Positions 23,360-35,700 of a stretch of 64,000 nt of DNA are shown here, one piece after another. Source of the DNA: Neofusicoccum parvum. Lineage: Eukaryota; Ascomycota; Dothideomycetes; Botryosphaeriales; Botryosphaeriaceae. The translations under genes and the position numbers were made by a program. How positions within the stretch are numbered: position 1 is the first letter of the stretch; each line of letters begins with the position of its first letter. The stretch lies in the NCBI GenBank assembly GCA_020912385.1, contig CP087210.1, forward strand, positions 682,001 through 746,000, read 5' to 3'. The notes beneath the pieces were generated by a model. That model had not been told where the DNA came from and did no database searches. It was given only the letters and a program-made list of their open reading frames with translations.

Positions 23360-24649
23360 CTACGGCGCCGCCGTTACCTCCGCGCTCGTCTCCTTCGGGC
23401 CCCTCCCAATCTCCTCGGCCCCCTCAACAAACAGCCCCATATACGAATCAACCGCGCAGTTCTTCCACGCCGGATCCAAGCTGAACACCTGATCCCCGTC
23501 CAGCGGCCACGCGATGTTGGCCTCGTAGTCGTCCCGGATGGTTGCGCACCTGCCGTTCGGCGCCGTCATGGCCTGCCCGTCCCAGCAGCGGTACATGCCG
23601 TTGTACGCGTCCGCCGGCACCAGCGGGATGGCGGTGCCGAGCGTGCTGGTGTAGGCGTAGTCGTTGGGGTCGAAGGGGTGCGCCGCGCCGTTCCACCCGT
23701 GCCGCACGCTGCGGAAGGTGGACGGGTTGATGGAGACCATGGCGGCGGCGCCGGTGGGCTGGCTGCCGCAGCGGATGAGGTTGTAGTAGTCGGAGGCGAC
23801 GATGGAGTGGAAGGAGAGGTAGAGGTAGGGGGAGGTGAAGGTCTTGCCGTCGGAGATGACGGTGTGCGGTGGGGTGGTGAACTCGAAGAGGGAGGGGCTG
23901 GAGCGCGATGTCGGGCTGGGTGGGGACGTGGCGGGTGGTTTAGTGACTGACAGTGACCCGGGAGGGGTGTTGGTGCAAGTGACTGAGGGCGTCAGGGGCC
24001 AGTGGTAGAGTTTGACTTTGCTCGCCTGGAGTACGCATTGGGCGCATGGCCGCGTCCAACATGGTATATCCCAAAGTTCAGGGAAAAGGGTTCTATGAGA
24101 GCTCGCGTATGAGTGTAGAGACGAGCAGTCTTCGTCGTTGATGTAGCAAGATGGTGGTGGGCAGGCGTAGCTTTGTGGAAAGATTGTACTGTGTACGGTT
24201 ACAACCGACTCTTCAGGGATAGTCGTTTGGGCTGTAGTCCGTTCAGAAAGACTACCTGCACGCGGAACACCATCGCATAGTGTAACGGTGGGTAAACCTG
24301 AAGTCATGGTCTCCACAGAATATCCTGATACATCAGTTCCGGTCTCCGTCGTGAGAACTGGAATCACTGTTGCATATTGGCTGCTCCAAGCTCTTCTTTT
24401 TTCCCAGTACAGAGATTGCTCGTTGTTGCACTTAATTGCAGATGTAAGATATGGATGCGTGGCGGTGCTTGTTTCTGTAGCAAGATCCTTCGGCGTTGCG
24501 GCAGACCAGGCATCATCGTTTGTAGCAGACCCCGGAGAATCAGTCGTGACTAGAGTCTTATGTTAGTAGGTATCACTGTTTTTCAAAGATGACCTACATG
24601 TATTGCAAAGCTGCAGAAGCAACGCAAAGTACAAGAGGAAAGAATACAT
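23360..24649 (-). CDS. Secreted protein of unknown function, Ser/Thr/Pro-rich
   Basis: Two exons: 24649-24598 and 24549-23360, 413 residues; a start at the ATG at 24673 would add eight. The first exon encodes a signal peptide (MYSFLLYFALLLQLC). The first half of the mature protein is rich in Thr, Ser and Pro, like an O-glycosylated stalk, with scattered Cys (ACPPPSCYINDEDC). The second half is more ordered, with YLYLSFHSIVASDYYN, MVSINPSTFRSV and NIAWPLDGDQVFSLDPAW. Such proteins are widespread in plant- and soil-associated ascomycetes and have no assigned role. I recognise no catalytic motif. GC is very high in the second half, unlike the 5' part. Confidence 0.72.
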
Positions 24650-24673
24650 TATATCGTGTGCAGGTGCCCTCAT

Positions 24674-25939
24674 CTTGATCGGATGTTGAGACGAGTGGAT
24701 TCTGTCAGAGACAAAATGGTAGGAAGAGGTTACCACGGTTATAGCATACGGCTGAAAGTACTCACCTGATGCAATTGCTGAGCGTGCTGAGCCATTATGC
24801 GGATGAAACATGCCATGTGCGAAGCAGCTATAGGGCAATAGCGCGTTGTAGCATTGTCACACGCGGGATGGCAATGGGAAATTTGTCAAACCGACCTCCT
24901 GTAACTCAAAATATTGTTTCCAGCCCTTCGGCTGGTCAATGCTGTTTCACAGAATGAGAACTCCCGCGCTTGGAAGCGGAATCTTTCTTTTAAGGGGCTT
25001 GAGGTAGGACCTATCATCATCTCCAGATTTCGTAACAATCCCAGAATGTTCAACGCTCCGAGCTCCACCATCGTGTTGCTCAAACTGTTGGCAGTTGCAA
25101 TCTCAGTAGTTTTGAGACACTGTCGTTGTGGTTTGCATTGCATTTCCGTATACTGCCGTGATTTGAGGGATGCGCAACACGAATGTTTAGCGTGTGCAAC
25201 TTCAGAACCACGGGCCGAAAGGGAGCAACAGAGGGATGCAGAATAAGGAGAAGTTTTGAGTCTACCAGTGTAAAGACTTGGCGCTTGTAACCGTTAGACA
25301 ATGTGCTACGGAGAGTAGTAATTGGTAATCATCCGCGATGTCGGAAGCGGTAGCCCACCGGGTACCACGGAGCGTATGTACTAGCGTCAACCACATTCCT
25401 TTTCAAATCATGATCAGGCCATTAAGGTTCGTTTTCTAGGTCTTTTTTCTCTTTGATTTGGTTGACTCATTTGATTAGAGGGGCCCGGGGTTTGGGTGTT
25501 GGGACATCTGTAGCTATCAAGCGATATCGTTGGGAGAGCATAGAATCGTAGGCGATACATTACCTAAAATGCGTGAAAAGCAGTAGGTACGGACAAACTT
25601 TACATGGAGAGGCCGCACTCGTTAATGTCAACAACACCAGATCCTCGTCAGCATCAAAGGAATATGACCAAGACACGGTTGCTTGTTCCCCACCCGTACA
25701 TAAAAGTCAATCAACTCTGGTTAGATCTACACTCACGCCGATATCTCCTGGGTTCATCCACTCACTTTGTTATGAGAACTCACAAATCTGACCCATGCAT
25801 TGCCGTATCCAGCCACATCTCCGAAAACGTCCATACCTAAATGCCCGTATCCTTTTACTCCGACGCTTGCCATGCCTACGTCACTCATGCCATTTATAAC
25901 AAAAACCCAAAGCAGACCTCACCTCACGCCTCCTCTCCT
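24674..25939. other. Intergenic, 1.27 kb
   Basis: This stretch lies between the 5' end of the secreted-protein gene and the 3' end of the CUE/SMR gene. Only small frames without domains are present. It is AT-richer around 25000-25700. No repeat or RNA gene is seen. Confidence 0.45.
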
Positions 25940-27584
25940 TCACACCCTCCTCAACCCCGTGACCGTCAAAGCCCCACTCCCCACCTCCACCTTCCACCCA
26001 TCCCCCACCAACATCTTCACCACCGCCGGCCCGATCTTCGCCTTCCCCCCATCACTATGCCTCCCCAACCCCGTCACGATCCTATACTCATGCTGGCCCG
26101 CCTTGGCCCCAACGCGCTCCTCCCCCAACGCGGCCCACCACGCCGCGACCTTCTGGCGCGCAATACGCTTCGCGTCCGCGACGCTGACGCCGTGCAGGTC
26201 GAGCTGGGCGGGCGTCGACTGCATTGCGACCAGAGCGTCGGCCTCTTGGGCCACGGCCTCGCGGAAGGCGCGGTGGCTGTCACGGCCGACCTGGCCGTAG
26301 TAGCCGGCGGCCGCCTTCATCAGCTTGTCCGACTTGCCCTTGCGGTGGTACTCGGAGGCTTTGGTGAAGGCGGTGGCGCGGGCGGCGCTGAGGGAGGCGG
26401 CCGTCTGGGGGCCGATGGGGGAGGAGAGCGACGAGGAGGCGGCGGCACCAGGCTCGTCCTCGTCTGGGTCGGACAGGTTGAGCGGCGCGTAGCGGGCGAC
26501 CAGCTCGATCCCGCCGGGGGACGAAGGGCCGCTGGGGGTGCGCGTCAGGGCTTTGGCGAGCTCGTGCGCCGCGGCGGAGGAGGGTTGTGTGAGGCGGATG
26601 AGAGCGTGGGCTTGGGGAACGTCAAGCGAGAATTCGTTTTGGAGGTCGAGCACATTTTGGACGGTGATGTCGCTCTCCTCCTCGAGCGTCTTCTTGTTTG
26701 TCTTTGTCTCCAACTCGATCAGGGCCGTTATGGTGGCCTTGACAGATCCGCCGCGTTCGTGATATAACGACTTTACGGTTTTGTGAGAGACATTGACTTT
26801 GTCGGTGATAAATTCGACATCTTGGGAAATAGTCTGCCACTTGTTCTGCGTGAGTGATGCTGGTTCCGAACTCGACCTGCCGTGTTCGTCCAGGGTGATG
26901 TAGTTGGTCTTCTTGTTCTTCTTCTTGGCCTTGGTCTTGCGTCCGCGGGGAGTGGCGCCATCTACGGCAAAAGTGTCTAGACCCTTCCACGAGATTTTTT
27001 CTTCACCATCCTGGTCGTCCATCTCCTGGAACGCGGCGTGGTTCAGCAGTTCGTCCGTGGCTTTCTCATAGTCGCCCTTGTTCTTCTTGAGAACGAAAAC
27101 GATGGTGGCGGCGTTCAAGGTCGGAAACGTCTCGATGAGCTGGGCTTCCTTGACTGGGATATCCAGGTTCTGGAGCCATGTCATGTTCCCACTCGGTTCG
27201 GAGGGAGTCGAGACGCCCGAGCTCGACAGGGCGAGAGAAGACACTCCATTGGTCAAGCTGGTGACATCAGTCTGTGTGGGAGACTTCTGGCTGTGCGCTG
27301 CCTGGTCTCCTTGGTCGGCCATGTCTCCATTTTGGTTCTGCGTACTGCATCCAGAGGGATCGAAGTCTGTGAGCTGTTCGACGACGGCAGCATCTTTGAA
27401 GACGGCCAGGATGCCACGTGCTTGTTCGACGGCGTCAGGCTGGCCTTTGAAGTCGGAGCATATTGATATAACAAGGGCTGCGTCCAGAGGAGGGCAGAAC
27501 TCGCTCTGTAAAATGTTAATTCATTCATGCAAGGGCGTCGGATTGGGGCGCACATGCCTCGAGTCGCGCCAGATCTTCATCCAT
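25940..27584 (-). CDS. CUE2: CUE and SMR domain protein (Cue2-like)
   Basis: Two exons: 27584-27558 and 27505-25940, 530 residues. The start MDEDLARLE plus SEFCPPLDAALVISI matches the conserved N-terminus of fungal homologues, but joining them in frame requires a 52-nt intron with a GC donor (GAG/GCATGT ... TTACAG). The only nearby GT donor gives the wrong phase. A CUE/UBA-like domain lies at about residues 117-168 (ETFPTLNAATIVFVLKKNKG). A DUF1771 helix region (KASEYHRKGKSDKLMKAA) is followed by an SMR domain at 444-530, with LDLHGVSVADAK and TGLGRHS. Yeast Cue2 is the endonuclease that cuts mRNA at collided ribosomes in no-go decay; I infer the same role. If the GC intron is wrong, translation could begin at ATG 27322. 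Confidence 0.87.
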
Positions 27585-28371
27585 GGCTGTGGAACGCGAG
27601 CTTCTTCGGAAATAACGGTCGCGAAATGTGCATGCTCGGAATGGACGACCAGTCTTTAAGCAGGCGCGTCGTGAAACAGACCTTCGACGCGGCCTGACAC
27701 TTGGTTCGGATGGAAGAAGAAAAAGGAAGGAGAGGTTCGGTGCGCGGGCGAGGCTGTCGATGACGCGCCGCATCCTTGGTCTTCGTTTGCCTTCGGCCCG
27801 ACGCGGCCAAATGTTTCGCCGGGTACGCTTGGAGGGGGGCAGAGTGAGCATGGCAGACCACCAGGAACAAAGCAATTGGACCATCTCTGCAGCTTGTGCT
27901 TGGTTGCTAATGATACTAGTATTCCCCACCTCGAGATACCATTCGATTAGCCCCTCATCCCGCCCGTTGACCTCAACTTCATGCAACCCTGCACGAAATT
28001 CAGATGGTCCCATTGGCCAAATCGCATTGCCTAGAAAGGCAAAGGCTGCCTGCAAATACCTGGAGATACAGCAAAGTCCCTACGCCATGTCGTTGTGAGA
28101 TTTTCCTCCTGACGCCGTGCAAATAAAGAAGCCCAGGTCCACTGCTCGAACTCTTACACCACCCATATCTTGATGGCCAGCGCTATTCCAACCCCGAGGC
28201 CTGATCCGGTTCCCCCCCCCCCCCCCCCTTGGTTGTTTCTTAATGTCCTGATATCGAAGTCCTTGCTTGGCCCGAATCGTTTCAGTACTCATCGGCACCG
28301 TTGCTGGCGTGATAATCGTCGTCCGTATAGAATTTCCTTGGAACGATTATTAGCCGCTCAACGTTGGGGGA
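27585..28371. other. Intergenic with a 17-base C run
   Basis: This region lies between the HP1 stop and the CUE/SMR start, both on the - strand. Open frames here (27525-28055 on the -, 27628-28098 on the +) have no domain. The only clear feature is the C homopolymer at 28212-28228. Confidence 0.5.
28212..28228. repeat. C17 homopolymer
   Basis: Seventeen consecutive C bases, about 145 bases beyond the HP1 stop codon. The exact length may be unreliable in the assembly. Confidence 0.9.
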
Positions 28372-29315
28372 TCAGTTGTAGTTGAAGTACAGATGCTGTT
28401 CATAATAAGCGAGCATCTAGAGAGAAGTCAGCAAGCACTCGCACCAATGCACATGGACAGACTTACCTTCTGCGGGCATTTCTGGTTTAGCACGGCGAGC
28501 TCGTGTCGCGTCTTCCGGCCAGTATTCCAGACGACCATGGCAAACCGCTTGCGGACGCCATGCTTCTCGTCCGGTACCTCCTCAATAGTATCTACGCTCT
28601 GGATATGGGTTTCCCAGCTGCCCTTGGGGAACTCGGGTTCCTTCTCCTTCTTAACAGGTTTTGTGATCACCTCCGGTTCGGCTGAAATGCTTTCGTCCTT
28701 GGGCTTGCGGCCACGGCCACGTCCCTTCGCGACTGGAGTGCCTGAAGGCGTCTGGGATGCCTTCCTCTTCTTGAGCGTCGGGCGTCCTCCAACCTTTGCG
28801 AAGTATTCTTCCAGGGCTTCCTTTGCGCCTTCGCTTCGCAACAGTTAGTTCTGCATTCCCAAAAGACCCGCGCGTACTCACAGGTTCTCCTCCGGCTCCC
28901 AGGTCCTATCCGACTTCCTATCGTATCCCATCCATTTTATTTCGTACTTGATTGATCCCTGGGCGGGCGTCAGCGGATGGTCGAGCGAGCAGTTGGTGAA
29001 GCAAAGCGAAGCTTACATCTTCGTCGAAGATGTGGCTCATGATCTTCTCGACGACGTAGCTGCGATGTGTATTAGCTAAGCAGGTAGTAAAAGTGAGGTG
29101 TAAGCTCCATACACTTCTTCTTCTTCATCATTCTCCTCATCGTCGTCTCCTTCCTCTTCATCCTCCTCGGGAGCTGGCTTAGGGGGTTTCTTGTAGGGAA
29201 TCTCGGCATCGGACGCAGAGCTTCCTCCTTCGTCTTCAGAAATGGCAGCTGTGTAGAGACTTTTAGCTGGGTAGCTCGACCTGCGCGAGCGCGTGGAGCC
29301 AGACGTACGCGGCAT
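28372..29315 (-). CDS. HP1: Heterochromatin protein 1 (chromodomain plus chromoshadow domain)
   Basis: Five exons: 29315-29113, 29059-29017, 28958-28882, 28833-28467 and 28416-28372, 244 residues. A short basic N-terminus and a long acidic tract (PEEDEEEGDDDEENDEEEE) lead into the chromodomain at about residues 69-120: YVVEKIMSH, IKYEIKWMGY and RTWEPEENLEGAKEALEEYF. The Tyr, Trp and Tyr of the methyl-lysine cage are present. A Lys-rich hinge with GRGRGRKPK follows, and the chromoshadow domain is at 179-244, ending in a 15-codon exon (MLAYYEQHLYFNYN). Homologues (HP1, Swi6, Neurospora HPO) read H3K9 methylation and link it to silencing and DNA methylation. Fungal HP1 also affects secondary-metabolite clusters. 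All introns are 48-57 nt. Confidence 0.95.
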
Positions 29316-29718
29316 TGCGGGTGACGCGGCGTGACGCGCGAGGCCGGGCCAATTGAAACGCGTCGGATGGGAGAAGGAAGCGACTCTGGCGGTCGGGAGG
29401 CAGGAGGGCGCGGGCGGCGGGCGAGGTCGTCGCGTCGGCGAACGGGCGAGGGTTTGGTGGATGATGCGCGCCGCGCGGGCGTGGAATCGCGCAGACGGGC
29501 CGCGACAGAAAGATGGACCGAGCGCCGCAGCGGCGGGCGGTGGGCGGCGGCCGTGGGCAACTTCACGTACTCCAGAATTTTGTCCCGCAGCGACACCACT
29601 CATCCCCCCGCAACAGCCCACCGCGCCCTGTCAACATCCGTCCACGCCTTCCGCGACGCGCCCGACCCTCCTGCCGAGCTAGCAGTCTGGTCCTTTGCAA
29701 AGGACGCCCCACGCCAAC
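29316..29718. promoter_or_regulatory. Divergent promoter between HP1 and CCT5
   Basis: These 403 bases separate the start codons of two head-to-head genes, so both core promoters and leaders must fit here. The HP1-proximal half is very GC-rich and purine-rich on the + strand. The CCT5-proximal half (29580-29718) is pyrimidine-rich on the + strand, consistent with a leader. No clear TATA element is seen. Confidence 0.6.
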
Positions 29719-32700
29719 ATGGCTATGCGTACGTTGTCCTGAGCTCCCCCGTGCTGCGCCCGCCCCCCTGCTACCAGCTGTCTTCTACTCCTTGAATAGC
29801 TAAAGCTGACCGAGTTACTCCGCACAGAGCTTGACATGTCTAATGGTATGCCCGGCATCGCCTCATCCTCGCCGACCGCGCGTCTCCGAGCCCGTTCCCG
29901 CTGACCCTGCTGCACAGCCCAGGTGATGAAGGATGAGTCTGGCCGCCCCTTCATCATCGTCAGAGAGTGCGTCATTACCCCAAGAGTAGCATATCCAGCT
30001 GGCCATAAGAGTGGGAATTGACGGACATGCAGTCAGGGCAAGAAGCAGAGAGTCCACGGCACCGATGCCGTCAAGCAGCACATCCTCGCCGCCAGGACTG
30101 TCGCCAACATTGTGAAGTCCTCGCTGGTATGACACACAGGAGCTGCGCACACAGGAGGAGGGCTGACACGAGTGGCTAGGGACCGAGAGGCCTGGACAAG
30201 ATTCTGATTTCCCCTGATGGAGATATCACCGTGACCAACGACGGCGCCACCATCCTGGGCCAGATGGAAATCACCAACCACGTCGCCAAGCTTCTGGTCG
30301 AGCTCTCCAAGTCGCAAGATGAGGAGATCGGAGACGGCACCACCGGTGTTGTCGTCCTGGCCGGCGCGCTGCTCGAGCAAGCCGCCGACCTCATCGACAA
30401 GGGAATCCACCCCATCCGGATAGCTGACGGCTACGATGCTGCCTGTGAGGTTGCTGTGGCCGAGCTGGACAAAATCAGCGACGAGATTCCCTTTTCCAAG
30501 GAAAACACTGAGAATCTCTTCAAGGTCGCGAAGACGAGTTTGGGTAGCAAGATTGTGTCCAAGGCCCACGACCACTTTGCTCAAATGGCCGTCGACGCCG
30601 TTTTGTCCGTCGCCGATTTGGAACGCAAGGACGTCGACTTTGAGCTTATCAAGGTTGACTCCAAGGTCGGTGGTTCTCTGGAGGACTCTCTCCTCGTCAA
30701 GGGCGTCATCATCGACAAGGACTTCTCCCACCCTCAGATGCCTTCAGAAGTGCGCGACGCAAAGATTGCCATCCTCACCTGCGCCTTCGAGCCCCCGAAG
30801 CCCAAGACCAAGCACAAGCTGGACATCACCAACGTCGAGGAGTTCAAGCGCCTGCAGCAGTACGAGTCCGACAAGTTCAATGAGATGATTGCGCAGATCA
30901 AGGACACTGGCGCCAACGTCGCCATATGTCAGTGGGGTTTCGATGACGAGGCGAACCACCTTCTCCTGACCAACAATCTGCCCGCCGTCAGGTGGGTTGG
31001 TGGCCCCGAGATCGAGCTCATCGCCATTGCCACCAACGGAAGGATAGTGCCCAGGTTTGAGGATCTCAGCGCGGAGAAGCTGGGTAGTGCTGGCGTGGTG
31101 AGAGAGATGACTTTTGGCACCACGAGGGACAAGATGCTTGTGATCGAGGAGTGTGCCAACACAAGAGCCGTCACCGCTTTCCTGAGAGGAAGCAACAAGA
31201 TGGTACGCTGTTCTCGGATCCAGCCGTGGCGTGTTTCTCGAAGTGGCAGTACTGACGGTCTACCAGATCATCGACGAGGCCAAGCGTTCGCTCCACGACG
31301 CCCTGTGCGTTGTTCGCAACCTGGTTACGGACAACCGCGTCGTCTACGGAGGTGGAGCGGCAGAAATTGCTTGCTCTTTGGCTGTTGAGGATGCAGCGGT
31401 CAAGGTATGTCTGACAACGTGTCAATCGTGTGCGCATTCGAAGTTTATTGTGGCTGACGCGGTTATCAGAGCCCCGGCCTCGAACAATACGCCATGCGCG
31501 CGTTCGCCGACGCGCTCGACGCAGTCCCGATGGCGCTCGCAGAGAACTCGGGCCTGAGCCCAATTGAAACCCTTGCATCCATCAAGTCGAGACAGGTCAA
31601 GGAGAAGAACTCGCGGCTGGGTGTTGATTGCATGCAAGCAGGCACCAACGGTAAGCTCCCCTTTGCATCATCACATCTCGCGGCATGCTCCCTGCACATG
31701 CCGTTTGCTCGCTCCCTGCCCACAATCTGCAGCCACAAGTGCCAGTTGTTATCGGCACTGCATGTGGCTGGCAGTCAGATGCGGTTGCGCAATGGGATGT
31801 TGCACATCCCGGACGCACACAATCGAGATCCCGGTCGCATGTGCAGCGGCTCGTACCTTCCGCGTTCCCATTTCACCACCAATAATTTTCCGTTCCGTAT
31901 CACTCATCACCTGGGCCGTCACACTTCACGCCAAACGAAAATGCAGGTCGCAGCAAGGGCTGACATTGAACGTGACAGACATGCGCGAGAACTTTGTCAT
32001 CGACCCGCTCATCTCCAAGAGACAACAGCTCCTGCTCGCGACGCAGTTGTGCCGCATGGTTCTGAAGGTATGTCTGCAGGTTTCTTTGGTCGCCTCACAA
32101 TTTCCCGGTTGTCCTTCACATGCAGCCCTCTTTCCCCAGTCACATTATTTTCGGGGCCCAACGGCGTCTGCGGTGTATCATCCCCCTACAGCTGCAGTGC
32201 AAGCGCGCCATCCCGACGTCCCCCTAAGCCACGGTTACACAGCGTGGCGTCTGGGCCTTTGAAGCGAGTCGCAAATCGCCTCGACCCTAGGCTTTGCACT
32301 GCAGCCATAGGTGTCACAAATAACGCCCATCCCCCATGTCGACCGTTTTCCCTGCCCTCCACTGCCATGAGAGCTGCCTGCATCCAATCTTCTCTTCTTC
32401 CCCACACCCCCATGTCTCTCGCTTCTCGCCGCGCCGCCCCTGACGTCCGATCTGCTGGGATTGGGACAACGGGCTGGCGCTGCTGGCCAGTGAGAGCATG
32501 TCGCCTCACGTCTTCCCCGCTTCCCCGTCCGCGCTGTGCGCATCATCACCCACACCCACGCCAGCCCCCTTTCCAACAAGGATCTCGGCCAGGCTTCTAG
32601 CCCACCGGGGTCCGGGTTGAGGACCCGATTCGCGAACGCCCCTTCACCGCTTATCTGAATGGGAGTCTTGGCTAACGCGTGTACCTTCTTTCTCCTTGCG

Positions 32701-32749
32701 ACAGATCAACAATGTCATCATCGCTGGAAGCGACGAGAACGAGTTCTGA
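29719..32749 (+). CDS. CCT5: T-complex chaperonin (CCT/TRiC) epsilon subunit
   Basis: Nine exons: 29719-29728, 29828-29845, 29918-29966, 30033-30126, 30180-31202, 31267-31404, 31470-31650, 31979-32067 and 32705-32749, 548 residues. It is one of eight subunits of the cytosolic chaperonin that folds actin, tubulin and other proteins with ATP. Group II signatures are present: [40 protein letters not shown] and [14 protein letters not shown]. Exon 1 is only ten bases (Met-Ala-Met plus one base) and exon 2 is 18 bases, both needed to give the conserved start [20 protein letters not shown]. The last exon encodes only [14 protein letters not shown] and lies behind a 637-nt intron. Retaining that intron would keep the frame open for 64 more codons to 32262. 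Confidence 0.96.
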
Positions 32750-35700
32750 GACATGTATCAGCAGTGACGTGGATTGGGAAGAAAACGGAAAAATCAAGAA
32801 AGGGACGAGGAAGGGAAAAGGGTCCGGTGAAGACCAGCAGATGATGATGATTGCAGATAGCACGCCCCGCCGGCGGTGGGATGCATGTATGATGTAGCAT
32901 CAGGAGGTTTTTCCTCTTCTCAACACCTACGCAATTGGCTTTAGAAAGGAACAAGAAAACTCCGGCGGGCGCTACGGTGGCAATTGAAGTAAGTAATGTA
33001 GTGGGGCACATATTTACGATAGAAAGATAGGAAAGACGAAATTTTCCTTGGATGTGTCTCTCATTGTTTCGCTACAGCCTCATCCCTTGCTCCCCTCGTG
33101 CTTGCTTGTGCGCTGCGCACGCGGCTGTCGTTCTCCGCTTCTAGAATGCAACTCAAATCTACTCTATTGCCTTTGCACATGCCTACTGTCTACTGCACCT
33201 GTCCGCTTGCTGCGAGATCTGCGTCACCACGTGCCCCTTTCTCTTTTTTTTTTTTTCCTTTCTTATTTCCCCCCTTCTCCATGCGCAAGTGGAATTTGTC
33301 ATTGGACGAGAACGAACGCAGGCAAGTATTCGAAATACCGTACATGACATGAGAAACACCACGTCATGTATGTGTATGTACATGCACATGTAGTGGCAAG
33401 AATTCTCGGTCTGCCGCGTCTTGCCGCCAGACACCTGCTGCTGCTGCTGCTGCTGCCTTCTGCATCTGCATCATGCCTTGCCTTGCCTTGCAGGTTTGAA
33501 CGTGGCCGAGACAATGAATTGGGATACTGCATTTGTTCATCTCGCGTACCCCGCTTCTTGACTTTTTTTTTTCATTGTTTCTTCTTTGTCTTGTGTATGT
33601 GGGATGCTGTTGTGTCGTATGCTGATGTTGTATTTGACGGGGTCTTGGAGGGCTTGGGATCATTTGCTTTGGCACAAGGGAGCGAGGGGAGTGAAGCGGG
33701 GGGTTGTGCCACGATCGAGGGATGTTCCTTGCTTGGATCTGGTGTAACAGGTGGCGAGTTGCGGACAGCTGGAGGCAGTGACGTTGTGGGGATTTTGGTC
33801 ATGTTTGGTACGTATGTTGAAGTGGTTTGGAATTTTAACGCCGAGGACGGTATTCTGGGCGGAATTGAAGTGAGTGGCATGTTCTAGTTTGAAATGCGCG
33901 AAGTGTTGTAACAAGGTCACATATGGGCTGTTGAGGTATTCATCCTGACAGATTTGACTGTTTTCACGGTATATTGGGCCTTGGACGAATAAAATAAGTA
34001 CCCGGAAAGGCATGCGCATGTTGTAAAACTTTCTGAATCGAGCTCGCAATGTGCGTTTGTGAAAAGGCAGAGGTTCACTGCTCCTTGGATGTGTTGAATT
34101 TTTTCTCCAGCTGTCTTCCAAAAAAAAAAAAGAATTCCAGGGCTCGTTTTTTGCTGACCACGTTCCCAGGTGTCTCACATGAATTTGGAACGCTAAGAAA
34201 TGATAGAAAATACCTCCTTACAAGCCCTTCCACCCTCTACCAACGTTCACTTACCCTATCCGGGCTGTTGGGACCACTATGACTAAGGGATCTCATGCCT
34301 TCCGATCTGGGAAAGTGATTGACTGCTGTTTGGGGTAATTTTGAGCGCAACCCAGAAGGTCTCCGGCGCCATCAGCGTGAAGCTGACGGCTGACTGTCAT
34401 CACTGAGACTTGACAGGAGATCCCTCCATTCTCCAGGCACATCTGCCACACTCGAGTACAAGAAAATTCTGAAGTGTCATCCGTGGCTTCCTCGGGCCAG
34501 GCCAGATCCGCCGTTGCTCCAACGCAGACGTCATTAGGCCACCCCACGATATGGTCGAGGAACCTCACTCCACGAGGAGTATTGGTTCCTCTTGACTTCC
34601 ATCATCTACCCACGTCACACCTTCGAGTCAATGACTAGAATTGCGTATCATTGGCAGGCAACAAAAGCCTTCCCGCGATGCCCTCATTCCCACGGTGCCA
34701 CAGCCCAGTTCCTCTGGACGAGCCTGCCCTGCCCTGGCCAGCTCTGCCCTTCCCCGGAACAAGAGAGAGCCGATGAAGATCCGATCCGCTGACCCTAGAC
34801 ATCGTGACATGACAAGCGCGGCGCCAATGGAGAGATCCCCCAGATACGAGAGGCCAAAAGCAGGCTGGCATCTGAGCGCGCCGGGGAAGTCGGCGCGATG
34901 GCGTCAATTCGGCCTCCCACTTTGCTCCATTCCCCCCAAACCCCGGATAGTGCCATGGAGCCGAGCGCTGATTGACGCTCGAAAGTGGGAAAGGGCGACG
35001 CTCGTCTCGTCTCTCGAGTAATGTGGCTCTTGTTGCCCCCACGGCGGCTGTATAGCGAGGTGCGAAGGGCGAGTGCCCGGTGATCCGGCCAAGCTGAGAG
35101 GCGATGGCATGTTTATGCCGAAGGAGATTAAGACATTCGCGCTCCCACCCGGGCAACCAAGCCACATGCCAATCCGCATATCGTGACCAACTGCGCGCGC
35201 CGATCAAACAGTCTAGGCCTGCGACCTTTGGCCTTTTCGCCAGCCCTACTCATGGCCGCCCTTTCCACCACGCCCGTCTCACCACCTACGTCATCAGCCT
35301 CGCTCTCCACACTGGCCCTCGCTTGCCCCTGCAACAGCGACTGCCAGCAGCGCCAACTGCAAGTCACGCAGCAGGCAGTGCCGGCGATCCGCCCGATCCA
35401 GAGACAAGCTCAACACAGAGGGCTTAGGCACGCGCTAGCCACCACTCCAGATCCCATCTCCAACGTCGGCCGAAGCCGCCGCGACGACGACGTACGACCG
35501 CCGTAAAAGCAGGGACGGAATACAGGCGGCTCAGCCCACCACATCTCACCACGCACTTGCCCGCACCTTTGCGCTGCGTGGCATTGGCCGGCCGGGGGGA
35601 GTCATTGCAGCACGTAGCAGCTACCACCTCTCTATCTCGCACGCCTCTCCTGTCCGGCATGGCGAGAGCCGCGTGAGCCTCCCCAAGTTACGTAGCTACG

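Noticed and set aside
27525..28055. 176-codon frame (-) spanning the Cue2-like start
   Set aside because: Only its last residues (MDEDLARLEA) coincide with the true first exon; the rest is upstream non-coding and the frame runs into a stop inside the intron.
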